Part shown: in pieces, positions 23,640-35,799 of the stretch | Layout: each line of letters starts with the position of its first letter | Position numbering within the stretch: position 1 is the first letter of the stretch | Assembly: GCA_022702705.1 (NCBI GenBank) | Contig: CM040430.1 | Coordinates: 78,557,239 to 78,621,238 of the forward strand | DNA length: 64,000 nucleotides | Direction of reading: 5' to 3' | Source of the DNA: Papilionanthe hookeriana x Papilionanthe teres | Taxonomy: Eukaryota; Streptophyta; Magnoliopsida; Asparagales; Orchidaceae | The notes under the pieces: model-generated | What the model saw: the letters and a program-made list of their open reading frames with translations, nothing else | Database searches by the model: none | What the model was told of the DNA's origin: nothing | Program-made: the position numbers and the translations under genes

Positions 23640-25001
23640 ACGTTACCAGTCTTAGTTTTGCATCATTCTTTTTTATTAAATACTTAATAGCAGAATGATC
23701 TGTATATACCACACATTTAGTTCCAATTAAATTTGATCTGAACTTATCAAAGGTAAATACTATTACTAATAACTATTTCTCAGTTGTGGTATAATTAATT
23801 TGAGCTTCATTAAGAGATTCATTAGTATAGTAAATTACTTTGAAGATTTTATCATATTTTTGTCCCAAAACAGCTCTAATAGCTTAATCAATCACTTGCA
23901 TCACAAATTAATTCAAATGTTTTTTCCAATCTGGTGAAATAATAACTGGTGCAGTGATTATTTTTTCTTTTAAAAGTTCAAAAGCTTTTTGAGAAATCTT
24001 TATAAAAATAAAAAATTACAGCAAATGGCATAATGGCTTAGCAATTTTTGAAAAATCTAATATATCACCTTTAGAATCCAGCATATCCTAAAAAACTTTA
24101 TATTTCCCTCACATTTGTTGGATGAGATAAATTAGCGATCACTTGAATTTTAGCAGGATCTACTTCCATACATTTCTCTGAAATGTGATGTCCTAAAACA
24201 ATACCTCATGTTACCATAAACTGGCATTATTTTCCAATTAAGGACTACATTTGTTTCTTTGCATCATTTAAGAACTCGTGATAAATGTTCTAAACATGAT
24301 TTAAATGAAGTTCCAAACATTGAATAATCATCCATAAAAACTTTAATTCCTTTCTCAATTAAATCACAAAACATAGCCATAATACATCTTTGAAATGTAG
24401 CAGGGGCATTACATAAACCAAAGGGCATTCTTCTAAAAGTAAAAGTACCATAAGGATTGGTAAAAGTTTTTTTCTCTTGATCTTGTGGAGCAATTTGTAT
24501 TTGGTAATAACCAGTATATCCATCCAGAAAACAAAAATATTTATGCCCAGCTAGTCTATCTAACATTTGATCCAGAAAGGGTAATGGAAAATGTTCTTTC
24601 TTAGATTTAATTTTTTTATAATCAATGCATATTCGTCATCCTGTAACTTATCTTGTTGGTATTAGTTCACTTTTTTCATTAACTGTTATAGTCACTCCTT
24701 TCTTAGGAACACAGTAAATTGGAGTATCTCATGCACTATCTGAAATAGGATAGATAATCCCAGCATCTAACCACTTTAAAAGTTCTTTCTTGACAACTTT
24801 CATAATGGGATTTAATATCCTTTGAGGATCAGCCTTGTGTTTGCAGGTTTCTTCTATCAGGATTCTATGCATACAAATTGAAGGACCGATTCTTTTAATA
24901 TCAGCAATTGTCCATCCAAAGGCTTTCTTATATTTCTTCAAAATTTTTAGCAAACACTCTTCTTCTTCTGAAGTTAAGTTCGAGGAAATTATAACCGACA
25001 A
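23640..25001 (-). pseudogene. Reverse transcriptase-RNase H of element E, broken
   Basis: The N-terminal part 25001-24729 has KKYKKAFGWTIADIKRIGPS and KWLDAGIIYPISDS. The palm 24566-24264 is well kept: FLDGYTGYYQI, RMPFGLCNAPATFQR and the catalytic box VFMDDYSMFG. RNase H remnants (23900-23680) are frame-broken, with about 170 bases missing near 23655 relative to B (9633-9810). The Athila lineage is recognised by the RT/RH motif wording. The gene cannot be expressed as one protein, though the two catalytic Asp of the palm remain. Confidence 0.85.
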
Positions 25002-25297
25002 AATTGAGGAATCACCCTAAAAAAACATATTTTAAATGTTTTAGAAGTAACTTCAATTCAAGTTCAGGAGGTTTCTCAGTTGATGGACAGAAAGATTTGT
25101 CTTTTCCTATCATGTCCAAAGCTTCAAAACTTTCTTAAACAAAATTTGAATCTTCTTCAATAAAATCATTAAGATGTTCTAATTCCTCTTCATGATCGTG
25201 TTCCAATTCTTTCATTTCTGAATTCTCTTCATACGTTGTTTTGAAATGACATTCAATAAGATATCTCATTACATCCATCTTGAGACATTCATCATCT

Positions 25298-25840
25298 TTA
25301 CCTTTTTGCAGGGTATTTCATTAATTTGGAAATATTAAAAGTAAATGTTTGATCAATATCACGCATAGTTAATTCCCATTTTTGTACATCAATCATTGCT
25401 CTGCCAGTTGCTATGAAAGGTATCCCTAAAATGATAGGTATCTCTTTATCTTCCTCCATATCTAAAACAATGAAATCAATAAGAAAGATAAATTGATTCA
25501 CTTATACCAAAAAATCTTATACAACTCCCTTAGGATATGTTATAGAATGATCTGTTAATTGCATGGTTACAGTTTTAGGAGATATTTCTCCTAATCTCAG
25601 TCTTTTAAATATTTATAATGGCATAAGGTTAATACTTGCACCCAAATCACATAAAGCTTTTCCAAAAAATTTGTCTTTAATTGCACATAGAATTGCGAAG
25701 CTTCCAGGATCATTGAGCTTTTGAGGAAGTTTTTTCTGAATTATAGCATTGCACTCCTCACTAAGTGCAAATGTCTCATTATCTTCAAACTTCCTTTTTC
25801 TGTTGAGAATATCCTTCATAAACTTCACATAGCTTGGCAT
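25298..25840 (-). pseudogene. Retroelement aspartic protease region of element E
   Basis: 25840-25613 holds the gag-protease linker (MPSYVKFMKDILNRKRKFE) and the active-site equivalent ALCDLGASINLMPL, where LCDLGASVNLMP is the usual Athila form of the D-[ST]-GA motif. 25501-25298 holds IPIILGIPFIATGRAMIDVQ, the second conserved strand. Between them the frame is lost. The enzyme would cut the gag-pol polyprotein. Element B lacks the whole region through an internal deletion. Confidence 0.8.
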
Positions 25841-26089
25841 TTGTTCTAAAGCTTCATCAAAAGGAATATTAATTGTAAGCTTTTTAAAGATTTCCAGAAA
25901 TTTTGAAATTTGTTTATCTAACTTTTGTTGACGAAGTCTTTAAGGAAATGGAGGTGATGACGGTTTTTCTAAATCAATCTTAAGTGGAGAAATAGGTCTC
26001 TCAAAACCTTCTGGAGCGTCCTCTCTAGATTTTTCAATTTCTTCTTTCTCTACTTCAATCTACTTTGAACTCTACCTTCCAACTGAACA

Positions 26090-27353
26090 GCCTTTACATG
26101 CTCTTTATTCCGGTTCTTTGGATTTACTTATGTATTGCTAGGACGTGTTCCTTGGGTTCTATTTCTTAGTAAATTTCCAATTTGTCCCAACTGATTCTCA
26201 ATATTTCTTATAACAGCTTTTTGACTTTGTAATTGATTTCTTATTTGTAACACCGCTTCTTCTATAGAAAACTTCTTATCCTTAAATTGTGGATTTCTAT
26301 TAAAACCTAAAGGATAAGTATGTCTATAATTATTATTACCTTGGTTGTTCCAGTTTCCAATAGGTTTACTTGGTTGCTCCCCCATTGCTGATTAGTTCCA
26401 CCCAAATTATTATTCCAGTTAAAACTAGGATGGTTTTTCTAGCCTAGATTGTAGTAGTTTGAATATGTGTTATTTTACTTGTTATTTATATCATTTAAAG
26501 CCTCAATTGATGTTTGAAAATCCACCGTTTAGCCTAATGAGTTCTCTTCAATCATTGGAATTGGTTGAGAAAAATTCATTTCAAATTGGTCTATCTTTCT
26601 TGAAATTGTAGCAACTTCGTTTGCTAACATAGCAAAATCATCAGAATCATGAATATTGGCTACCTTTTTAGGCTGTACCCTTTTAGAAGACCATTGAAAA
26701 TTATTAGTAGTCATTTCTTCAATTAAAGCATAAGCTTCAGGAAATGGTTTAGATATCAATGAATCACCAGCTACGGCATCGATAACAGATCTAAGAGATC
26801 CAACTAAGCCATTATAAAAAGTTTGGATAATTAAACAATCTTGCACAGCATGATGTGGACACTTTCTTAGGAATTCTTTAAATTGTTTCCAAGCTTCATA
26901 AATAGATTTCCCTTCAAACTGACAAAAAGATGTAATATCATTTCTATGCTTCACAGTTTTTTTGGTGGAAAACATTTAGCAAGGAATTTTTGCGCAAAAT
27001 CACCCCGAGTTCTGATAGATCCAGGTGCTAAAGAATTTAACAATATTTTAGCTTTATCCCTAAGAGAGAATGGAAAAAACCTAAGCCTAATAACATCATC
27101 AAAAACACCATCATATTTAAATGTAGCACACAAGAAAATTGGCGAGTTGTAAATTTGGATCTTCGAGTTAAGTGCTCCCTAAGCCGATTACTAGATATCA
27201 TTTGGATAATAGCAAGTTTAAGTTCAAATGAATTAGCAACTACATCAGGATTTTAAATACTACCAAGAAGTTCATTCACTGTAGGGTTTGCATAATCTCT
27301 TAAAGTCTTAATTCATGATGAATTTTAGTATTTTGATTAATTAAATTTGTCAT
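26090..27353 (-). pseudogene. gag of element E, broken
   Basis: ATG 27353 opens MTNLINQNTKIHHELRL and is frameshifted soon after. 27133-26951 and 26975-26529 give the retrotransposon gag domain (LRDKAKILLNSLAPGSIRTR, SFCQFEGKSIYEAWKQFKEF, CPHHAVQDCLIIQTFYNGL, EEMTTNNFQW). 26385-26128 is a C-terminal piece with GNWNNQGNNNYR and a Gln-rich helix. No CCHC knuckle is seen, as is common in Athila gag. Gag forms the particle that packages element RNA. Confidence 0.85.
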
Positions 27354-27617
27354 TTCTTAAAATTTTTGAATTTTTTCTTTTTTTTTTTTTTGAATTTTTA
27401 TAATAGTTCATTCTAATTCAGAATCGTAGGGCGCAAGTCCTTCAAAACCTAAACTTCGCATAAACTATTACAACACAACAATAAAAATAAAAATAAAAAT
27501 AAAACACACATAAACAGATAAGTTTTAAATAAGATTTTCTAAAAATAGAAATTTTGTTTTTCTAAAAATTCTTTTTAATTTTTCTTTTAAATTCAAATCT
27601 AAAAAAAATTTGATTTT

Positions 27618-27635
27618 TCCTCAGCAACAGTGCCA
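27618..27635 (-). other. Primer-binding site of element E
   Basis: Minus strand TGGCACTGTTGCTGAGGA, a diverged tRNA-Asp-type site, six bases after the LTR end (27642). The gag ATG is about 265 bases further on. Confidence 0.75.
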
Positions 27636-27641
27636 AAAACA

Positions 27642-29512
27642 TGATCCCGATTCCTTTTACTACCAGATGAATACTCGTATATTTATACTTGTGGTAATCA
27701 TATTATACTTATAATTTTAATATTAAATTTCCTTCATTACAGTGGCACCAAAAACTTGATTTCAATGTAAATAAGAATGCAATAATAATATTTAAATTTA
27801 AAAATTCTACGCAAGTATACTTATCGTTATCAAGTAGTATAGGAATTTCTGATTATGCCCCGAAATATCGATCCCGCAGGGAAAAATTTTGGAAATTTAA
27901 TAGATAAAAAAGGTTAGACAACAAATTTTATTTAGAAAATGACACTTAATTAAACAATTTTGGATATTATAAGACTTTAAAATGCAAATCTTTTTGATAT
28001 TTTCTTAAATTGTGAAATAAAGTAAACAATTTACTAACTATAACGAGATTTTTGTAAGATTGAAGAAGTATCGATGAAAATATATTTTTCTTTATTATGA
28101 ATGAGTAATAAGTACAGAAATTCTGTTGGGGAAGTATTCAAAATGAATTGTGTCAAATAGGAGCAATTTTATTCTTTACCCTTACTAGAGATGCTATAAA
28201 AAATATTGGCTAGTTTAAAGTTTGAAAAGTTTTGAAGACGGGTTAGGTAAGGAAGATACTAGCTCTCACTCTAGAGTTACCTCCTTTCTCTCCACATGCA
28301 GGCTAACATGTAGCATCAAAACCTAAAACAATAAACTAAATTTGGGGCTTTAGTTTTTCAACCTAAAGTCCTCTAATTCTACACCCATCAAAGTATATTT
28401 CCCTATTTATTTACTTAAAATTATATGAATTATTTTCGCATCCATATAATCTCATGTGATTTCTACCTATTGTTGATTGAGACAATACCTACTAGGATCT
28501 TACATGTTCTCACAACAAATGTTAACATCTTAATAGACAAACCAAGATGTAAATGAAGTGAAAGGATTAAATCAACACAACTTCTTCCAACATTAAAGTT
28601 CAATACTTCCATAACTTTCATCCAACAATTAATTAATTTTCATTTTAAGGAAAAAGATGAAGAAGACTACTCAGAATTCATGGAGAAAACACAACAACAA
28701 ATAATTTTAAAAGTAGAAACCATGTAGAAAACACAAGAAGTCTCAATTAAAACCAAATGAAGTACAAAGATAAAACTTATCTCCAGTTCCTCTCCACCAA
28801 ACTCTTGAATTTCCATTGAATCTCTTCATTTCTCTTACAAGACTTCCTTGGACTAGTTGTCTAACCCAAGAGGGTTTAAATCTTTTTAAAACAATGAATT
28901 TTTACTTAGGAATCTCTACCCACCTTCTCTTTCACTAGGAATGAGAAAAGTGTGAAGAAACCGTAAGTAAGATTCCTAAAACTTCTTACTTTAACTACTC
29001 TCTACAACTCTAATTTTCCTCTCCCTAAAAGACTCCCTTCTCTCCTTCAATTCCTTTCCTTTAAACTTTCTCAAAAAGTGCTTTGTGTCTCTTCAAAATA
29101 TGTCCATATTCAATGAATCTACCCAAGAGCTGCATCCTTTTAAGAGAAATTTGAAGGTATTTTGGCGCCTCGATCGACTACCCACGTTTGTATCAAAGGA
29201 TGCCTCAAACACGTCATCAAAGTTCGCCAAAAATTAATTAAAATTGCAAAGTAACTACCTGGCGCTTAGGCGCGGCATTCTCTATCTACTGGCTCTTAGG
29301 TGCCAGATTTGGGCGCTTAGGCGCCCCAATTCATTTTAACATTTTCTTCATTTTTGCTTCAAATTTAATCATTTTTCATTCCTTTTGACATATTTAGTCC
29401 ATTTAAGTTTACCTGAAATAAAAACACATAAATACCTTCCATTAAAGTACAATATAATCAAAAATAGGTATAAAAATGTGTATAAAAATTTTATATATTA
29501 TAAGTATATCAA
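27642..29512 (-). repeat. 5' LTR of element E (1871 bp)
   Basis: TG at 29512 (minus strand TGATATACTTATAAT) to CA at 27642. Palindromes in U3: ggcgcttaggcgcg (29261-29274) and gggcgcttaggcgcccc (29311-29327). Decoy primer site at 27737-27750. It is clearly homologous to the B LTR over its full length. Confidence 0.85.
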
Positions 29513-30235
29513 TTCTCAACTCATTTTTAGGCCTTTATGAAATCACGTTGTGCAAAATAAGCCCTAACTCGCCATAGGATCCAGAGATCGTCGTTCGATA
29601 TGACGTAAATCCTCCTATCTTCCAGGCTATTTGTATGATTGGTATTACACAAATGTAAGCTCTAATTAATAAAATTGGCAGAATGAAGTATTAAATAATT
29701 TCTCTTCGAAATTGAAGCTAAATCATAAGATAGTTTGGGAAGTCACCAGAGGTTCTCCTCAGGATCTGTGACATTACCTACCTTTCCTCCTTTTGATTCC
29801 ATAATGATTGTTTCAACTTGATCATTTCTCATTTGAATTTCTTATGTCTGACCTTGAAACCCTAAACTTTGAAACTCATTAAGACATTACATTTGATCTA
29901 AATTAAGATTTTTCTTAGGTGACTTTGGTTGCTTAAGATGTAATTAACTATAGGGGCTTGTCCTTATATGAAACTTTAAGAATCCAGCTTAATAAAAACC
30001 CTATCTAATCTTTTCTATTAGATAGGGGAACTTGTCGGTCAACATAAAGGTTTTTGCAGACCAAAACGGATGTCATAATTTCTATAGTTTATTTAATCGA
30101 GCCTCATTATCGAAGTAATGTGTACATTCTCGGGATAGATGCATAAACATGATGTAGTCTTCCGTTTATTTAAACTATCGAATATATGGGATCGGTTCGG
30201 TCTCTATTTTTCAAAAGTAAAACATTAATTTTCAA

Positions 30236-30285
<50 letters not shown>

Positions 30286-31059
30286 TTATCTTAAAGTGGG
30301 CGGCGAGATTCTCATTCCGGACCAACACCTTCTTCTAGAAATTTTTAACAACCGAAAAACCATGATACACATAGGTCTTAAATGATATCAATCATTTGAT
30401 TGACAGCCTATAACACTTGCTCATTTGTAATCTTTATCAAAATTTAGTCAAATAATGTGTGGAGTGATTCCTTACCCATTATCCACAAGAGGTAGTGAGT
30501 GAATCACCCTAAGAAAAAGTCTCGATGTACACCCAACGAAAGTCACAGCAAGCTTCGTTCCTAATAAGGAGTTATCCAATCGAGAGAGAGATCAGATCGA
30601 GTGACTGGGATTATGTGATTAAGATGCAAGCAAGGCAATAAAAAGCTAAATCAACGATGACATTAACCATCGATTGATAAAAACTCTCCTATGTAACTGA
30701 TAATGGCGCAAGGCATCCGATCGATAATTGGAGAACTAACCATCAACATTTGAGAGATTGGCACCTACGGCTAAAATGTCATAGCAGCAATTAGCTTTGC
30801 AAAAAATATTGAGCAAACCATGGCAATAACACCTCTCAAGGGAGGCAAAAAGACTCTCAGTTCAGAAATCAAGAGATAAGACCTAGAATAAGCAGTACGC
30901 AACAAATCAAGAGTGCTCGGGCGAACTAACAACATCGCAAGTAGGTAAAAGAAATCACCACTAAAGTGAAGACAATCCAAAAGAAGTATATTCATTCTTT
31001 AAGTTGGTTACAAAAATGTTTTCTTTCTAAATTAAACAATACAAAAATAAAAGTGTTAG
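29513..31059. other. Unassigned DNA between element E and a decayed transposon gene
   Basis: No convincing gene. A (TA)n run at 30240-30282 separates two blocks. A 13-base inverted repeat (ccctatctaatct ... tattagataggg, about 29999-30027) is present. The short minus-strand ORF at 30771-30995 shows no recognisable motif. Confidence 0.4.
30240..30282. repeat. (TA)n microsatellite, about 21 units
   Basis: Uninterrupted alternating TA run. Confidence 0.95.
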
Positions 31060-32750
31060 GCTGTAGTAGACCCATCTTCTCCACTAGAATTACCATCCTT
31101 TTCTTCATTGATCGGAGAAGAGAGTAAGCTAGCCCATTCTCTTGAATCATATCATATATAGTCAACAAGTCTGTGCTTTACAAATGCATTGAGTCAATCT
31201 GGAGCTGACAAGTGAGGCCTGCCTTATGTTCATGCTCTAATATTGACTTCTCTAAATCCTCCTTCAGCTCCTAGTTCTCCCTGGCTAGGACCGCCGAACT
31301 CTTTTCATATTCCAAGGTAACTTTATTTTTTGTGGTGAGCGAAATTTTTAACTGTTCACCTACCACGTGAAGTCTCTCCCCCGTTTTCTCAAGCTGAGCG
31401 GTCGGTGTCCCAACTTTCTCCTTAACTCTTACCTAACCACGGTCAAATCGAACAAAAGTAATAGACTGAATATGGGCAGCCAACATTGCCATTAGATGAT
31501 AACGAGCGGAATCCTACTCGAGCTCCTAATGGTCGCTGCATCACAGTACTGACAAACTTGTCGAACCACATCACCTAATTAAGCAATCCAAAAATCTGCT
31601 CCACTTTAGAAGTTGTCGGGAACTAGTCCCTATCCTTTTTAACAAGAGCGTACCAATAATCAGAACTCACTTATAGTTTTCCCCTCCAATCGTAGTCAGA
31701 ATCCACCCAGCTAGAGAGTTCCTTATCCAAGAGGGTGGGAGGTGGTACACTGGGACTTTCCATGCGAGCCAACATCGACGTAGGTCTTATTATCCGCAAT
31801 TGAATTTGGTAGGACTTGAGTGGGGATCACACTGTACCGGTTGAAGAGAGCCTGCAACTCAGTGCAAAGGGGTAAGTGAAGCTTGCAGTAGAATTTGTCC
31901 AAGTTAAATACCAAGTCATTTCTAAAGCGGTCTGTTGCCTGGTCCTAACCTCCCACTGTATGGAGTCTCACAACATAATTGAAAACATAATCAACCTCAA
32001 GCCTGGTGACGTCATCAGCACATAAAGAAGAAGACTAGCTCACTGAAAGAAAATGTGAAGGGTGAATGAGGAAGGGTCAGAAAAAATTCTAAGTGAAGTA
32101 GACTGCCTATTATGACTTCTTCATTCAAAACCTATTTACAAGATATAGGGACGGAGAAGTGTCCTCGTACCTTTGCATGTCGAAAAGCTTGTCAAGGTTT
32201 TACACCACACATCAAATATGATTTGACACTAAATGATGTTTTTTTTTTCCAAAATATAAAAGTTGCAATGGGTTGATAAAAAAAAGACATTATAAGAGAT
32301 GCTTATGCCGCTTCAACCAAGGCAAAACATCGCTGAAACGACCTCTTAAATAGAAGTTCCCTCTAACTTAAATCAGTCTACCCAAATGATCTCATTCTAG
32401 ATTCAGTCCATGGTGGCCGGCTCTGGAGTGACAAATATCTCAACTTGAAGAGCGGCCATCTCCCCATTCGTTAAAGTAACTTCCACCTTTAGTCGCTCAA
32501 TACGGGCCTCTAGCTCCGACATATTTCTATTGTTATAATCACTGATTGTCCTGGCAAAGTAGTTGACCGTCTCATCCAGCCTACGATCAATAAACCCTGA
32601 AGAGATCGATCGTCCTCTACTTGTCTCTAAGAAAACACCCAACTGGTCTACCGCTTGTCTATTGCCATCACCGATCGACATGAGAATATCTTTAATTGGC
32701 CTAGGGTTTTCCGTAGTAGAATCTTCTATACCTGGTTTGTTGGGGCACAT
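31060..32750 (-). pseudogene. Decayed 'putative gypsy-type transposon' (Transposase_28-like) ORF region
   Basis: Minus-strand pieces in order. 32750-32403 (115 codons) is hydrophilic and helical, with ELEARIERLKVEVTL, like the front of a retroelement gag-type ORF. 31914-31723 contains KLHLPLCTELQALF..YSVIPTQVLPNSI, resembling the plant Transposase_28 pattern of 'L-PL--F---L---Y-I-P-QL-PN'. 31720-31500 reads ELSSWVDSDYDW and YWYALVKKD across stops. 31440-31230 is a heptad-rich coiled coil (QLEKTGERLHVVGEQLKISL, LEYEKSSAVLAREN) with one TAG. A coiled-coil tail is usual in such proteins. Multiple stops make it a relic. The family assignment is tentative; the coiled coil is plain. Confidence 0.45.
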
Positions 32751-33736
32751 GCTTCATCTGTGATAACCAGAGTAATATCTTCTACTCGCAACTCTAGTTG
32801 CGACCTACCACCGCTGTTGTTGGAATCTCCAACCGTCCTGAAGCTCCCTCGGCCCTTGGATCTACAGTGCTAGCCGATTGGGCCTGCTCTTCAGCCATCG
32901 AACGGGATCTCCTCCTGTTGTCGATCATCTGGATCCCTCGACCAAGTCACTTCGTTGTGAAGATCAAGCTCAAGGTAATCCCTTTCTTGTTTTACAGCTA
33001 ATTTCTCCCTTCACCTTCCACTCGTAGGACGAGGTGGAGCGCTCAACTCTGCAAGAAACATACGAAGTACATCTTATCGAAGCAGCTCTGAGCATTAGTA
33101 CTAAACGTGGTGTTAGAAAATAAGAAAACCCCATTGATCATATTAACAGGAAATGCGGGCACAAAAATCAAAAGAATAATTATTAATTTAATAAAAGATT
33201 GAGATTATAGATAAAATATTCTATCATAAATATTATATTGTCCTTATCGCAGCATAGCCTTCAAGGAGCAAGACAATTGGAGAACTAATATGTATATAAA
33301 AAAATTATCAATACGAATGTCAAGACAATTACATGATATAGATTGTAAGAGATGAAACCTAAAGATCAGATAGATTTAAAGGGCTCGATGAGCCGATCGG
33401 CTGAAGATTAACTGGTCGATCGATGAAAAGATGATCAGATATAATTATGCCCAGTTATCAAATAATCTCTCGGACCGAAGGCAACGACACCAGTCGACTT
33501 AAAGTTGACTAGCTTTTCATAGTCAAAGCCAATTGACACTTATGAGAAATAAGCCGACCAAAGTCAGCTAACTCGACCGATTTGAAAACATGTCCGTTAG
33601 AAAACTTAGACTTAGGTATGAAAGGGTTTCTAATCAGTTATAAATCTAGAAACATATGTATTAATTATAATTATGAAAATGCTTCTAAAGGGGAAAAAAA
33701 GATCTAAAACACCCCTTGGTATATATGAGTGCATGA
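32751..33736. other. Unassigned DNA left of the hAT element
   Basis: No gene is supported. It has a stretch rich in gatcgatcgg/cgaccgatt words (33360-33600) reminiscent of LTR DNA, but no ends or repeats were found to define an element. Confidence 0.3.
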
Positions 33737-34677
33737 CTTGTAACTAAGGGCGTAAATGAGTTGAGCTTGAGTGAGCCCATGCTCAGCTCTTTAAAAAATA
33801 TCATTATTCATTTTCGACTTGTGTTTAAATCAGCTCGTGAAAGCTGTTCGTGTTCGACTTGTTAATTTTTCATTGTTTGTGATTGGCTCGAATTAGGCTC
33901 AATATGAATAAAAAATTATTCTCGATGTTAAATTTTAATTAATTAAAAATTCTAAATTTTGCATGAAAAATTATTTTAAAATACTTTAGAAGCAAAATAG
34001 TTTTTTTTTTAACAATTGAGAAAAATAATACATTTGCATCATCAAACATGTGAATTCACAAATGAAAAAAGATTCAAAAAAATATATTACTTCATTAAAA
34101 TTGGTAATTCTTATTTTTTTGAAATAAAAGAAAAATATTACAAATTTGTAAACGGACTTCACAAATGAACAAATATTACATAAAATGTATTACTTCATTA
34201 AAACTAATAACAAGTATAAATTTACACATTTAAAACCTTTACATGTAAGAAAAATAAATAAACTTACAACATACTGATTTATTACCATTTACACAACATT
34301 TACATCTCCAAATAAATTACAAAAGATACACATTTTTGTCTCTTCATGTGTAATTTATAGTTTGATGATCTAAAGATTCTGCACAGATATGTCAAATCTT
34401 TCATCAGCAAAAAGATTTGCATGGTTAAACCTTCATAACAGCAAAAAAATAGAATAAAAAGGAGGAGCACAGAAAACCCCGCCCACAATACTTGAGGAAT
34501 CATTCCAGGAAGAAAACAGAAATATCTTTTAAATCACTGAAGATTTCAAACAATTCTAAATCGGTTGAGTCAAGCCATCTCTGGAAATCATCATTGCTCA
34601 AAATGAATTATATGTTCAAAATCAATAAAGTTCGAAGAGAAATATCTGTAATATCGGAAAAATAATTATCTGTTAAT

Positions 34678-34915
34678 ATATTGAGTGTTATGTATGTAAC
34701 TATTTAAAAAAAAATGCCAGAAGCATATATTGAGTGTTATGTATGCAACTCTTCCAAATTAAAAATGGCAAAAGCCTGTATATACATAGGAATTGAGTGG
34801 TACGTATGTAAATCTTCCAAATAAAAAATGGAAAAGCCTGTAAATACATAGAAATTGAGTGGTATGTAAATCTTAGAAATAAAAAATGTCAGAAGAGTAA
34901 TATTTAACAATAAAT
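34678..34915. repeat. Minisatellite, about four diverged ~60-bp units
   Basis: Units begin attgagtg(t/g)tatgtatgtaa and end near aaaatg..agaag/aagcctg. They lie inside the hAT element, left of the transposase. A second degenerate repeat (caccatccaac...) occurs at 35052-35200. Confidence 0.7.
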
Positions 34916-35799
34916 AATGTCACAAGGAGAAAAGATAAATGATAAGATCACAACTGAAAACATGATATTGCATTTTCTCTGAGATATAAATGATGTAAGC
35001 TATAAGAGTAATACTTAACACTTGCTCCTCTTTAAAAGTAATCGAGGATAATTCCACCATCCAACCGTAAACAAAATACCTTAAAAGCTTCAAGCCTTTC
35101 ACCATCCAACAATTAACAAAAATATTTAGAAGTAACTTGTATGTTTCCAAATTCCAACCAAATGACTTAAAAGCTTCCACCATCCAACAGTAAGTAAATC
35201 AATAGCAAAAAGATTACACTTAGTTTCACAAAAACCATCAACAAAAGAGAAAATGAAGAGATAAAAAAAGCTCAGAACTTACCTGAATTAAGTCATGATG
35301 GTTACATCCTCTAAAGATAGAAAAAAAATAGTTTCTAGCTTGGTTGGATCATCATGCACCTCCGGAGTTTAGCATAACTCAAAAAAATACATATAAATCC
35401 AAAATTAAGCGTAACATGATATAAATTCAAAAACAAACTTTACAGAGTGAAGCCAAAGAGAAAAGTAGCAAACACATGCCAATTTCAGCTGGCAAACAAC
35501 AATCAAACCAGCAAAAGATCTCAGTCTCAACTATCAAAAAGTTCACATAAATCTAGATTTAACTTTAACATCAATGGTTAAACCACCTAGCCATTGATAA
35601 ACAAATGTCCCACATCAATATATTGTTCAAACTTTAAATAATGAGAAACTAAGTTCTAAAATTGTCATGATCAAGCATGTTATTTGGATGTCCATACAAT
35701 CACTCCAGTAAATTTATAGTGAGGAATTCCTCTTTCATTCTCTTCCTGTTTTTTAGAGAAAAATATATAAAAATATATAAAAACTAAATTAAAAAGAAT

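Larger units (their letters stand above)
19986..29512 (-). mobile_element. Element E: Athila-like Ty3/gypsy retrotransposon, nearly full coding set
   Basis: Read on the minus strand: 5' LTR (29512-27642), PBS (27635-27618), gag (27353 to about 26090), protease (25840-25298), RT and RNase H (25001 to about 23640), integrase (about 23400-22362), small post-pol ORF (21891-21676), Transposase_32-like ORF (about 20860-20000). The rest of the 3' end is cut by block D; the exact junction lies somewhere in 19.98-20.06 kb. All genes carry stops or frameshifts. It is the reference against which the damage in B can be read. The outer flank starts at 29513; the target duplication partner is off-window. 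Confidence 0.85.
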
